From an uncultured Eubacteriales bacterium (GTDB taxonomy: Bacteria; Bacillota; Clostridia; Oscillospirales; Oscillospiraceae): 9,685 nucleotides of DNA. Position numbers and translations under genes: made by a program. Of the stretch, positions 1 through 6,190 are shown in pieces. The notes under the pieces are model-generated. The model had not been told where the DNA came from. It did no database searches and saw only the letters and a list, made by a program, of their open reading frames with translations. The stretch covers positions 1 to 9,685 of the forward strand of contig CAJKSU010000104.1 in assembly GCA_905202605.1 (NCBI GenBank), given 5' to 3'. Positions within the stretch are counted from its first letter, which is position 1; each line of letters starts with the position of its first letter.

Positions 1-621
1 CGACATATGGAGCAGGGTGAGTTTTTGGAGGACTTTGTGGGCCCGCTGGGCCGTCCCACGGAGATCGAAGGGAACAAGAAGGTCTGCGTGATCGGCGGCG
101 GTGTTGGCTGTGCCATTGCCTATCCTGTCCTCAAAAAATTCCACGACTGCGGTGCGGAGGTACATGCCATTGCAGGCTTCCGGAATCGAGATATGGTGAT
201 TCTGGAGGAAAAATTCAGAAGCGTCTCCGACCTGTTCCGGCTTTGCACAGACGATGGCTCCTACGGAGAAAAGGGGTTGGTGACCGATGCCCTGAGGGAT
301 TTGCTTGGAAAGGGACATTTCTACGATCAGGTCATTGCCATCGGGCCGCTTGTCATGATGAAATTTGTGGCGCTTACCACTGAGGAATACGGCATTCCCA
401 CCACCGTTTCCATGAATCCCATCATGGTGGACGGCACCGGTATGTGCGGTGGCTGCCGCCTCACAGTTGGCGGTGAGACGAAGTTTGCCTGTGTAGACGG
501 GCCGGACTTTGACGGCCATCTGGTGGACTGGGACGAGAGCCTGAAACGGAGCCGGATGTATGCCGACTGGGAGCGGCACAAGTACAGCCAGACCTGCAAT
601 CTGTTCCGGAAGGAGGCGTGA
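1..621 (+). CDS. nfnA: NfnA, small subunit of NADH-dependent ferredoxin:NADP+ oxidoreductase (5' truncated by window edge)
   Basis: This is the FAD/NAD-binding, ferredoxin-NADP reductase-like small subunit of the electron-bifurcating transhydrogenase NfnAB, often annotated as a sulfide dehydrogenase or dihydroorotate dehydrogenase electron-transfer subunit. The reading frame is open to base 1, and the ATG at 7 is internal: the DFVGPLG segment seen just after it normally lies well inside the protein. The family is about 280 aa and 206 codons remain, so most of the FAD-binding barrel is missing. Numbered from the Met at 7, the nucleotide-binding loop is VIGGGVGCA (28-36). A C-terminal [2Fe-2S] motif MCGGC...FAC uses C147, C150 and C162, with D142 just ahead; characterised NfnA uses three Cys plus an Asp. 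It sits 3 nt upstream of nfnB, whose Shine-Dalgarno lies inside the nfnA 3' end, so the two are translationally coupled. The family call is firm; the bifurcating role is inferred from the pairing. Confidence 0.92.
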   Translation, partial: RHMEQGEFLEDFVGPLGRPTEIEGNKKVCVIGGGVGCAIAYPVLKKFHDCGAEVHAIAGFRNRDMVILEEKFRSVSDLFRLCTDDGSYGEKGLVTDALRDLLGKGHFYDQVIAIGPLVMMKFVALTTEEYGIPTTVSMNPIMVDGTGMCGGCRLTVGGETKFACVDGPDFDGHLVDWDESLKRSRMYADWERHKYSQTCNLFRKEA

Positions 622-624
622 GGA

Positions 625-2013
625 ATGGCAAACATGAGCAAATGCAAGAATCCTATGCCGTCTCAGGCCCCTGAGATCCGCAGCGGCAACTTCCTGGAGG
701 TTGCCCTTGGCTACACAGAGATGCTGGCGCTGGATGAGGCAGCCCGGTGTCTGGGCTGCAGGAATCATCCCTGTATGGATGGCTGTCCGGTGCAGGTGGA
801 TATTCCAAGTTTCATCCGCAAAATTGCGGAGAAGGATTATGAAGGCGCCTATCAGGTGATCTACGAAACCTCTGCGCTGCCTGCGGTCTGTGGCCGTGTC
901 TGCCCTCAGGAGCGCCAGTGCGAGAGCAGGTGCGTCCGTGGAACCAAGGGGGAACCTGTGGGCATCGGCCGACTGGAGCGGTTTGCAGCCGACTGGCACA
1001 ACGACCATGTGTGTGAGATCCCTCCCAAACCCGCCCCCAACGGCCACAGGGTTGCGGTCATCGGCTCCGGCCCCAGTGGCCTGACCTGCGCAGGAGATTT
1101 GGCAAGAAAGGGCTATTCCGTCACAGTTTTTGAAGCCCTCCATCTGGCAGGGGGCGTACTTGTGTACGGCATTCCCGAGTTTCGTCTTCCCAAAGCCATT
1201 GTCCAGAAAGAGGTAGACGGCCTCAAGGCTATGGGCGTGAAAATCGAGACCAATATGGTCATCGGCCGCACCCTGTCTGTCGATCAACTGATGGAGGAAT
1301 ACGGCTTTGAGGCAGTGTTTATCGGCTCCGGTGCCGGTCTTCCTCAGTTTATGCACATTCCCGGGGAGAACCTTTGCGGTGTGTACTCTGCCAACGAATT
1401 TTTGACCCGCATCAATCTCATGAAGGCCTACCAGAAGGATTCCTTTACGCCCATTATGCAGCTTTCCGGGAAACAGGTGGCTGTGGTAGGCGGAGGAAAT
1501 GTTGCCATAGATGCTGCCCGCTGCGCCCGCCGCCTTGGGGCAAAGGTGACTGTGGTCTACCGTCGGGGCATGAAGGATCTGCCTGCCCGAAGGGAGGAGG
1601 TGGAGCATGCACTGGAGGAGGGGATCGACTTCCGAACCCTCTGTGCGCCCACTGTGATCCACGGAGATGAACAGGGCTATGTATCCTCTATGACTTTGAT
1701 CCAAATGGAATTGGGAGAACCGGACAGCTCCGGTCGCCGCCGACCTGTGGTGGTGCCCGGCAGTGAGGAAGAGGTTCCGACAGACTGCGTGATCATGTCC
1801 CTTGGCACCACGCCCAACCCCTTGATCAAGGACACCACACCGGGCTTGTCAGTCAATGACAAGGGCTGCATTCTGGTGGATGAGGCAGGGATTACCTCCC
1901 ATGAGGCGGTCTGGGCCGGCGGTGACGCTGTCACCGGAGCTGCCACCGTGATCCAGGCGATGGGTGCCGGGAAGCTGGCCGCAGAAAGCATTGATCGGGC
2001 ACTGAACAGATAA
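625..2013 (+). CDS. nfnB: NfnB, large subunit of NADH-dependent ferredoxin:NADP+ oxidoreductase (GltD-like)
   Basis: This large flavoprotein subunit binds NADP(H) and passes electrons through FAD and iron-sulfur clusters; with NfnA it couples NADPH, NADH and ferredoxin in the cytoplasm. It is often annotated as 'glutamate synthase (NADPH), homotetrameric'. The 462-aa length is normal for the family. Two cysteine sets near the N-terminus bind [4Fe-4S] clusters: C42, C45, C50, C54 and C89, C93, C99, C103. The FAD dinucleotide motif is VIGSGPSGL (145-153), the NADPH motif VVGGGNVAID (287-296), and the C-terminal flavin motif AGGDAVTGAATV (431-442). The ATG at 625 follows AGGAGG (611-616) by 8 nt. 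No glutamate synthase large subunit is visible, while NfnA lies immediately upstream, so NfnB is preferred over a true GltD. A strong terminator follows directly. Confidence 0.94.
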   Translation: MANMSKCKNPMPSQAPEIRSGNFLEVALGYTEMLALDEAARCLGCRNHPCMDGCPVQVDIPSFIRKIAEKDYEGAYQVIYETSALPAVCGRVCPQERQCESRCVRGTKGEPVGIGRLERFAADWHNDHVCEIPPKPAPNGHRVAVIGSGPSGLTCAGDLARKGYSVTVFEALHLAGGVLVYGIPEFRLPKAIVQKEVDGLKAMGVKIETNMVIGRTLSVDQLMEEYGFEAVFIGSGAGLPQFMHIPGENLCGVYSANEFLTRINLMKAYQKDSFTPIMQLSGKQVAVVGGGNVAIDAARCARRLGAKVTVVYRRGMKDLPARREEVEHALEEGIDFRTLCAPTVIHGDEQGYVSSMTLIQMELGEPDSSGRRRPVVVPGSEEEVPTDCVIMSLGTTPNPLIKDTTPGLSVNDKGCILVDEAGITSHEAVWAGGDAVTGAATVIQAMGAGKLAAESIDRALNR

Positions 2014-2014
2014 G

Positions 2015-2062
2015 AACACACCGCACAGAGGGCAGTGAAAACCCTTTGTGCGGTGTGTTTTT
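2015..2062 (+). terminator. Intrinsic terminator of nfnAB
   Basis: AACACACCGCACA (2015-2027) pairs perfectly with TGTGCGGTGTGTT (2047-2059). The stem continues inward through one G-U pair and AGGG/CCCT to give about 18 bp around a 9-nt loop (2033-2041). The run of T at 2058-2062 completes a classic rho-independent terminator starting 2 nt after the nfnB stop. Confidence 0.93.
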
Positions 2063-2086
2063 CGCATATTGAGGCGGCCCTGTGAG

Positions 2087-2130
2087 ATGCCGGAAAGGGC
2101 GGGAGGAACACTGTTCTCCCACTGCGGCAT
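2087..2130. repeat. Nested inverted repeat in the gap between convergent genes
   Basis: Outer arms ATGCCG (2087-2092) and CGGCAT (2125-2130) enclose a second dyad, GGGAG (2101-2105) with CTCCC (2116-2120), extended by AAC/GTT across a bulged G. There is no T-run on either side. It lies beyond the nfnB terminator and about 100 nt past the last gene of the symporter operon, so it may be 3' untranslated structure of that operon. I find no convincing gene in 2063-2231; open frames there are short and lack ribosome binding sites. Confidence 0.45.
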
Positions 2131-2147
2131 GGTCGCCCATAGGACAT

Positions 2148-2178
2148 ATCGCCGCCGACCAATAAGGCCGGCGGCGAT
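2148..2178. terminator. GC-rich hairpin downstream of the symporter operon (possible terminator without U-tract)
   Basis: ATCGCCGCCG (2148-2157) and CGGCGGCGAT (2169-2178) form a perfect 10-bp stem, with CC/GG pairing further in across one mismatch and an AATAA loop. It is 53 nt downstream of the last small membrane gene (minus strand) and is the best candidate for ending that operon. The lack of a T-run means it could instead be an RNA-stabilising 3' hairpin. Confidence 0.5.
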
Positions 2179-2231
2179 GACTGTCGTAATTCGGGAATCA
2201 AAAGATCTTGCGCAGAAGCTCTTTTACAGCG

Positions 2232-2483
2232 TCATAGAAGCAGTACCAATACGATGATCCCTACCGTGACTGCCTGAAAACCGGCTCCGATCCTTTCGCG
2301 CTTCGTGAAGGGATGACCGGACCTCCCAAACCACTGGGGGAAGAAACTGGAGAAATATTCCCGGGCACGTTTGCTCACGGAAATTGCCACGGAGATAAAC
2401 ATCCAGAATACCAGATACACACCGATCAGCAGAAAGAAGATGGACATACCAGGCTGCTGTGAAAAATTAAACGTAAAACCCAT
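2232..2483 (-). CDS. Small two-helix membrane protein, 83 aa, last gene of the symporter operon
   Basis: I do not recognise a named family. Two hydrophobic segments are visible, about residues 12-36 and 66-83, joined by a basic, aromatic loop (KRAREYF, GRSGHPFTKRER) that is probably cytosolic. The ATG at 2483 follows AAGGGAG (2492-2498) by 8 nt, and the gene starts 38 nt after the 38-aa gene, consistent with co-transcription. The last codons encode VLVLLL, so the protein ends inside its second helix without a tail. In the +1 frame the downstream bases read as an amphipathic tail ending KELLRKIF, so a frameshift is possible. A role as accessory or stabilising subunit of the adjacent symporter is inferred from gene order only. 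That it is a real gene is supported by ribosome binding site, strand and position. Confidence 0.72.
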   Translation of the reverse strand: MGFTFNFSQQPGMSIFFLLIGVYLVFWMFISVAISVSKRAREYFSSFFPQWFGRSGHPFTKRERIGAGFQAVTVGIIVLVLLL

Positions 2484-2521
2484 AGCGCAGACTCCCTTAG
2501 ATTGTATCGGAAGAACCCCGA

Positions 2522-2638
2522 TTACTTTTTGTTGGCTTTTTTCTCCTTGTATTCACCGTAGAAGGACAACCCGGCGATGATGACGATCACCAGAATAACG
2601 GATGCCTCCCAGATAGCACTGGCGACTTCGGGACTCAT
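2522..2638 (-). CDS. Single-pass micro membrane protein, 38 aa, with basic C-terminus
   Basis: The product starts MSPEVASAIWEASV, has one predicted transmembrane helix (about residues 9-27, rich in V, I and L), then a short charged tail ending YKEKKANKK. The positive-inside rule would place this tail in the cytoplasm. It is below usual gene-calling cutoffs. The main evidence is an excellent Shine-Dalgarno, AAGGAGGT (2645-2652), 6 nt before the ATG and overlapping the stop codon of the preceding 43-aa gene, which implies translational coupling. No sequence family is recognised. Position suggests a small subunit of the sodium:solute symporter, as seen in other transporters with tiny partners (for example KdpF with KdpABC). 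That function is inference. Confidence 0.72.
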   Translation of the reverse strand: MSPEVASAIWEASVILVIVIIAGLSFYGEYKEKKANKK

Positions 2639-2650
2639 AGTATGACCTCC

Positions 2651-2782
2651 TTATTCATCGTCTTCCGGTACGGAAAAGCTGATCTTGTTTACCACGATAC
2701 TGGACAGTCCGATCACCAGGAACAGAATCACGGACTTGATCATATAGGGCGCCAGGAAGGAAAAATCATTGATGATTTCCAT
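2651..2782 (-). CDS. Single-pass micro membrane protein, 43 aa, with acidic C-terminus
   Basis: The product starts MEIINDFSFLAPYMIK, has one hydrophobic helix (about residues 13-32) and an acidic tail, VPEDDE. The ATG at 2782 follows AAGGAGG (2791-2797) by 8 nt, and that site overlaps the stop codon of the symporter gene (2797-2799), so its translation is probably coupled to the symporter. It is below usual gene-calling length and of no family I recognise. Its acidic tail contrasts with the basic tail of the 38-aa protein next to it. It is probably a small accessory subunit or stabiliser of the symporter; this is inferred from coupling and topology. Confidence 0.74.
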   Translation of the reverse strand: MEIINDFSFLAPYMIKSVILFLVIGLSSIVVNKISFSVPEDDE

Positions 2783-2796
2783 ATTCAGTTCCTCCT

Positions 2797-4278
2797 TTAT
2801 TTCACAAGGTCATCAGCAACACAGGCGTTGCGGTTTTCGATATACTTCTTCTTGAAGGGACCCTCTGCGTTCTTATCCAGTGCAGCAATCACAACGTATA
2901 CCAAGATGGATACCACCAGAAGACCGATGGAGTTGTTGTTGCCCTCCAGATGAACCAGCGCAGGCAGGCTGGTGAAGGACCAGATGCAGTTGAAGACGCC
3001 GCAGATCAGCAGAGACCAGAAGGCAGCTGCCTTGGAGCGTTTCCACCAAATACCGAAGATGAACATCCAGCAGCCAGGCAGCAGCCATGCAAAGAGCCAT
3101 GTCATAGCAGCGGAAACCTCGGGCAGGATTGCGCCCATGCCGGTGCCCAGCAGGAAGACAACCAGAATGACGATCCGGATGTACTTGGTCTGCTGCTTGG
3201 GGGTAGCGTCCTTCTTCCAGTAGTTGCAGTAAATGGTCTGGACAAAGATTGTAGCCAGAGTCAGCAGCTGAACAGCAACCGTGGAGAGCATTGCCGCAGC
3301 AAATGCTGCCAGAACCCATGCAGCAAGCCATACAGGCAGCTCGCCAACGATCATGGCCATGTTCTGGAATCCGGGGCTGCCGGGGATGCTGGTGTACTGG
3401 GGCATTACGCTGGTGCCCATGTACAGAGCAATCATCATGGCGCCGAAAATGGTGTTCATGGGAACAGCATACAGGGCAGCACGGCGGAGGGTCTTAACGC
3501 TTCTGGCAGATGCGGAGATCTGACCGGACTGGCCGGCGACCATCTGGTTGAACATGCCGGCAACCAGAGTGCCGATGATGTATACACGCCAGGTCTCGCC
3601 GTTGGAGAACAGCTCCAGCTTCCACTGCTCGCCGTTGTTGATGTAGTACTCGTTTACGCTCACCCAGCCGCCATCAATAACGCCGTTGAGGTACAGGATG
3701 GCGATGAAAACGCCCACATACATGAAGATTGCATTAAACACGTTGACCCAGCCAACCTGCTCCATGCCGCCGAAAATGACGTACAGCAGGCCGATGACAC
3801 CGCCGATGAGCACGCCCAGAGCAATGGGGGAGCCGGTGATGGCGGAAACGACAGAGCCTACGCCCTGCAGCTCGCAGGTCAGCACGCCGAAGCAGCTGGC
3901 GCAGCAGAATGCGGAGATCAGAATGCCGGTGCGCTTGTCGAACATCTTGCTGAACATATCAGGGATGTTGGAGAAGCCGAGACGGCGAATCCAGGGGCCG
4001 GATACGCACATCATGAGCACGATCATAATGCCGCTGGCGATCTGGTACCAAAGAGCAGCAACACCGAAGGCGGAGGCTGCGCCGGGCATACCCATAATGT
4101 GGCCGCCGCCGAGGCAGGTCAGAGCCTGTGTGGCTGCAATGGCGATTGCAGGAAGGCTTCTGCTGGCGGTTGCAAAGTCATCTCCTCTGGAAGTGCTGCG
4201 CCGATTCAGTACAAGCGTAACACCGCCAATGATGATAATCTCGAAGATGACAGTCAGCACCAATACACTTAAATGCAT
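2797..4278 (-). CDS. Sodium:solute symporter (SSS family) permease
   Basis: This inner-membrane secondary transporter uses the Na+ gradient to import a small solute. The 493-aa length and about 13 hydrophobic segments match the SSS fold. Family signatures include GGMEQVGWVNVFNAIFM (170-186) and AAFAAAMLSTVAVQLL (324-339), where S332/T333 sit where SSS members form the Na2 sodium site. The N-terminal DDFATASRSLP (33-43) is the usual loop before helix 2, and the C-terminus is hydrophilic and charged. The ATG at 4278 follows AAGAGGG (4284-4290) by 5 nt. The gene lies 90 nt downstream of the SDR gene on the same strand with no terminator between. The substrate cannot be assigned; members carry sugars, carboxylates, amino acids and vitamins. 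Three tiny membrane genes follow it. Confidence 0.92.
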   Translation of the reverse strand: MHLSVLVLTVIFEIIIIGGVTLVLNRRSTSRGDDFATASRSLPAIAIAATQALTCLGGGHIMGMPGAASAFGVAALWYQIASGIMIVLMMCVSGPWIRRLGFSNIPDMFSKMFDKRTGILISAFCCASCFGVLTCELQGVGSVVSAITGSPIALGVLIGGVIGLLYVIFGGMEQVGWVNVFNAIFMYVGVFIAILYLNGVIDGGWVSVNEYYINNGEQWKLELFSNGETWRVYIIGTLVAGMFNQMVAGQSGQISASARSVKTLRRAALYAVPMNTIFGAMMIALYMGTSVMPQYTSIPGSPGFQNMAMIVGELPVWLAAWVLAAFAAAMLSTVAVQLLTLATIFVQTIYCNYWKKDATPKQQTKYIRIVILVVFLLGTGMGAILPEVSAAMTWLFAWLLPGCWMFIFGIWWKRSKAAAFWSLLICGVFNCIWSFTSLPALVHLEGNNNSIGLLVVSILVYVVIAALDKNAEGPFKKKYIENRNACVADDLVK

Positions 4279-4368
4279 ATTTTCCCTCTTTTCTTCTTTT
4301 TGATTTCATATTTGCGGGGCGAATGTATAAATCCTTCACCTGCCTTTTCTGCCGGGTAGCCTGACCCT

Positions 4369-5163
4369 TTAGCAGGAGAGAATGTAACCACCGTCGATCA
4401 CCTGAACGGTACCGGTGATTTGTGCAGCCGCGGGAGATGCCAGGAACACCGCCAGCGCGCCCACCTCAATGGGTTCCCCGAAGCGCCCCAGAGGCATCTG
4501 GTTGTTGATATAGGCAAACTGGTCTGCGGGGATAAACTTGGAAAGCTCGGTATTGAAGAAGCCAGGCGCAATCGCATTGACCCGAATGTTGTACTTACCG
4601 AGTTCCACTGCCATACAGTGAGTGAAATGGCATACGGCGGCCTTGGAGCTGCTGTAGGGGCTCATGGCCTGGGTCTTGTTGACAATAAACGCCGCATTGG
4701 AGGCGATATTGATGATGGCACCGCCCTTGCCGGCATCCCGCATGAGTTTGCCGAAGGCATAGGTCATGTGAACGGTACCATTGAGGTCTGTGTTGACCAC
4801 GTTATACCAGTCAGTGAGCTGCTCATCCATATCCAGAAGTTCATTGACGCAGGATACGCCGGCGTTGTTCACCAGAATATCCACACCACCGAACTGCTCG
4901 GCAACCTGCTTCGCGGTTTCGTTGACACTGGTCAAATTTGTGATGTTGCAGTTGAAGGCCATGTGATTGCCGCCATAGGCGCGGAGTGTTTCCAGAGCCT
5001 CCTGTGCTTTTGCACTGTCGCGGCAGAGAATTGCCACATTGGCGCCGCTTTGCGCCATTGCCTCGGCAATTCCAAGGCCCAAACCACGGTTGCCTCCGGT
5101 GATGACCACATTCTTGCCGGTCAGATCAAATGCGTTTTTCATGTTTTTGATTGCAGGGATCAT
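4369..5163 (-). CDS. Short-chain dehydrogenase/reductase (SDR family)
   Basis: This soluble NAD(P)-dependent oxidoreductase acts on a hydroxyl or keto group and resembles gluconate 5-dehydrogenase and 3-oxoacyl-ACP reductase types. The 264-aa length is typical of classical SDRs. It has the cofactor motif TGGNRGLGLG (22-31), NNAG (99-102), and a catalytic tetrad of N124, S155, Y170 and K174, followed by PG (200-201) and IDGG (256-259). The start at 5163 is chosen because GGAAG lies 7 nt upstream and the ATG comes 1 nt after the DUF169 stop (TAAaATG), a coupled arrangement; a longer open frame to 5253 would overlap DUF169. A fatty-acid role is unlikely, given the transporter and DUF169 neighbours and the absence of other fab genes; sugar, polyol or hydroxy-acid oxidation is more plausible. 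Substrate unknown. Confidence 0.9.
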   Translation of the reverse strand: MIPAIKNMKNAFDLTGKNVVITGGNRGLGLGIAEAMAQSGANVAILCRDSAKAQEALETLRAYGGNHMAFNCNITNLTSVNETAKQVAEQFGGVDILVNNAGVSCVNELLDMDEQLTDWYNVVNTDLNGTVHMTYAFGKLMRDAGKGGAIINIASNAAFIVNKTQAMSPYSSSKAAVCHFTHCMAVELGKYNIRVNAIAPGFFNTELSKFIPADQFAYINNQMPLGRFGEPIEVGALAVFLASPAAAQITGTVQVIDGGYILSC

Positions 5164-5164
5164 T

Positions 5165-5947
5165 TTAGCGCTTCCTTTCCTGTGTTTTATTAAATTCTTT
5201 GGTTTCCTCGTCCAGTGCAGCGAGGATCCCTGAAAATTCCTCATAATAGGCATCCTTGCTTCTGTGTCCGGCCAGGTGGAGGGGCATTTCGCCCAGATTC
5301 CGGATCACCGTCGGAATCCACTGATAGGGAACAGAAACAAGTACCGTATCCTCCGGCCAGAGACGACGACCATGGGGGCCGTGGATAAAGGCGGGGATCA
5401 CGAAGTTGATTTCGCCGGTCATATAGGGCTTTGCCATAAACCAGGAGCAGCCCATGACTGCTGTGCATTCCGAAGAATAATTGATTCCGGTGGAGTAGGT
5501 GGCAGCGCGCATAACCGGTTCAACCTGTGCTGCGGTTCCGGTGAAGATCAGCACATCGGGAACACGCTGCAGTTGCCCGTAGGGGACAAAGGACACAAAA
5601 TTTGTTGTGCCTGTCCGGAGCTTATGGATGGAGGAGTAGAGCCTTCCGTTGCAACGGGGCTGGTCAAACACCCCCAAACGCTGCCCGATTTGTCCGCTTT
5701 CTGCGCTGGGCGGAAACTGCTCCATGCCCAGAATAATCTTTCCAATGCAGGTTTCCGGGTGATCCTTGGAAAAGCAGAAGGGCGTATTGCGCTCCTGGGC
5801 GTAGCAAAGCAGCTCACACAGAGACTTTTCAACGCCAGACTCCAGCGGCGGAATGCCTTCCGGACGGAACAGGTCATAAAAGACACCGATGGGCGGAAGA
5901 GACAGGTTCAACTGGTCGATCACTGAGTAATCCAGACTAGTATCCAT
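5165..5947 (-). CDS. DUF169 family protein
   Basis: The product resembles DUF169 proteins, a family of unestablished function found in anaerobes and archaea. Matching features are a cysteine-rich first half (C44, C48, C58, C67, C99), the segment FVPYGQLQRVPDVLIFTG (120-137) with its typical 'pDVl' core, and ECTAVMGC (160-167) giving two more cysteines. It is 260 aa, cytosolic, with no signal peptide or membrane segment. The ATG at 5947 is chosen over an upstream in-frame ATG at 6028 because AAGGAGGA (5955-5962) lies 7 nt before it, and because the longer version would overlap the predicted promoter. It is the first gene of the minus-strand operon and is coupled to the SDR. The cysteines suggest metal or cofactor binding, which is inference. 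The family call rests on remembered motif pattern. Confidence 0.78.
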   Translation of the reverse strand: MDTSLDYSVIDQLNLSLPPIGVFYDLFRPEGIPPLESGVEKSLCELLCYAQERNTPFCFSKDHPETCIGKIILGMEQFPPSAESGQIGQRLGVFDQPRCNGRLYSSIHKLRTGTTNFVSFVPYGQLQRVPDVLIFTGTAAQVEPVMRAATYSTGINYSSECTAVMGCSWFMAKPYMTGEINFVIPAFIHGPHGRRLWPEDTVLVSVPYQWIPTVIRNLGEMPLHLAGHRSKDAYYEEFSGILAALDEETKEFNKTQERKR

Positions 5948-6008
5948 CTTTATATCCTCCTTGCTTTGCCTTGTTGAAAACACCGAAAATCGGCTTTGAA
6001 GATCATTA

Positions 6009-6022
6009 AATCTATTTAGATT
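6009..6022. promoter_or_regulatory. Palindrome AATCTA-TT-TAGATT, candidate operator of the DUF169 operon
   Basis: Perfect 6-bp arms are separated by 2 nt. It overlaps the predicted minus-strand -10 box (6020-6025) and the predicted start site near 6013, where a bound protein would block RNA polymerase. The binding protein is unknown. Confidence 0.4.
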
Positions 6023-6048
6023 ATACAATGTAACGTGGGCTCATGGAA
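6020..6048 (-). promoter_or_regulatory. Predicted promoter of the DUF169-SDR-symporter operon
   Basis: Reading the minus strand, a consensus -10 TATAAT (6025-6020) lies 17 nt after TTCCAT (6048-6043), a poor match to TTGACA. The predicted start is near 6013, giving a leader of about 65 nt. A good -10 with a weak -35 fits a promoter that needs an activator. Confidence 0.55.
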
Positions 6049-6071
6049 TAAAGAGTCTGTTTAAGGGGGAC

Positions 6072-6101
6072 ACAATAAGTTGTTGCTACAAGGAAAACTT
6101 G
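6072..6101. promoter_or_regulatory. Cluster of short dyads midway between divergent promoters, candidate LysR-type regulator site
   Basis: ACAA (6072), TTGT (6080) and ACAA (6088) alternate at exact 8-bp steps, forming two overlapping dyads with 4-nt spacers. CAAG (6089-6092) and CTTG (6098-6101) form a third. The cluster lies about 58-88 bp upstream of both predicted start sites, the region usually bound by LysR-type regulators. Short dyads can arise by chance, so this is a candidate only. Confidence 0.35.
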
Positions 6102-6123
6102 ATGCCGCACAATTTTTGATTTA

Positions 6124-6152
6124 TTGCCCCCTGAGGCTGTAATGTATATAAT
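6124..6152 (+). promoter_or_regulatory. Predicted promoter of the MBL-fold hydrolase gene
   Basis: TTGCCC (6124-6129), a 17-nt spacer and TATAAT (6147-6152) form a good sigma70-type promoter. The predicted start is near 6159, about 32 nt before the GTG start codon. Confidence 0.72.
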
Positions 6153-6190
6153 TGAATCATCAAAACAAATATTAAGAAGGAGGCATATTT

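Noticed and set aside
2506..2522. Small hairpin ATCGG-N7-CCGAT before the 83-aa gene as a terminator or attenuator
   Set aside because: Only 5 bp, no T-run, and it overlaps the stop codon of the 38-aa gene; too weak to call.
2950..4272. 440-aa open frame on the plus strand opposite the symporter
   Set aside because: Low-complexity composition rich in H, Q, N, A and G, with no recognisable domain and no good ribosome binding site. It is the antisense shadow of a GC-rich membrane protein gene whose family motifs are clear.
4279..4368. Separate promoter for the symporter in the 90-nt gap after the SDR
   Set aside because: A TATACA-like box exists but has no acceptable -35 at 16-18 nt; no terminator is seen, so read-through is simpler.
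4420..5193. 257-aa open frame on the plus strand opposite the SDR
   Set aside because: Shadow of the SDR gene; the SDR has its full catalytic tetrad and a coupled start.
5164..5253. 30-residue N-terminal extension of the SDR
   Set aside because: It would overlap the DUF169 coding region; the ATG at 5163 gives a normal SDR N-terminus with a good ribosome binding site.
5948..6028. 27-residue N-terminal extension of the DUF169 protein from an upstream ATG
   Set aside because: It would cover the predicted start-site region and has no Shine-Dalgarno, while the ATG at 5947 has AAGGAGGA at ideal spacing.
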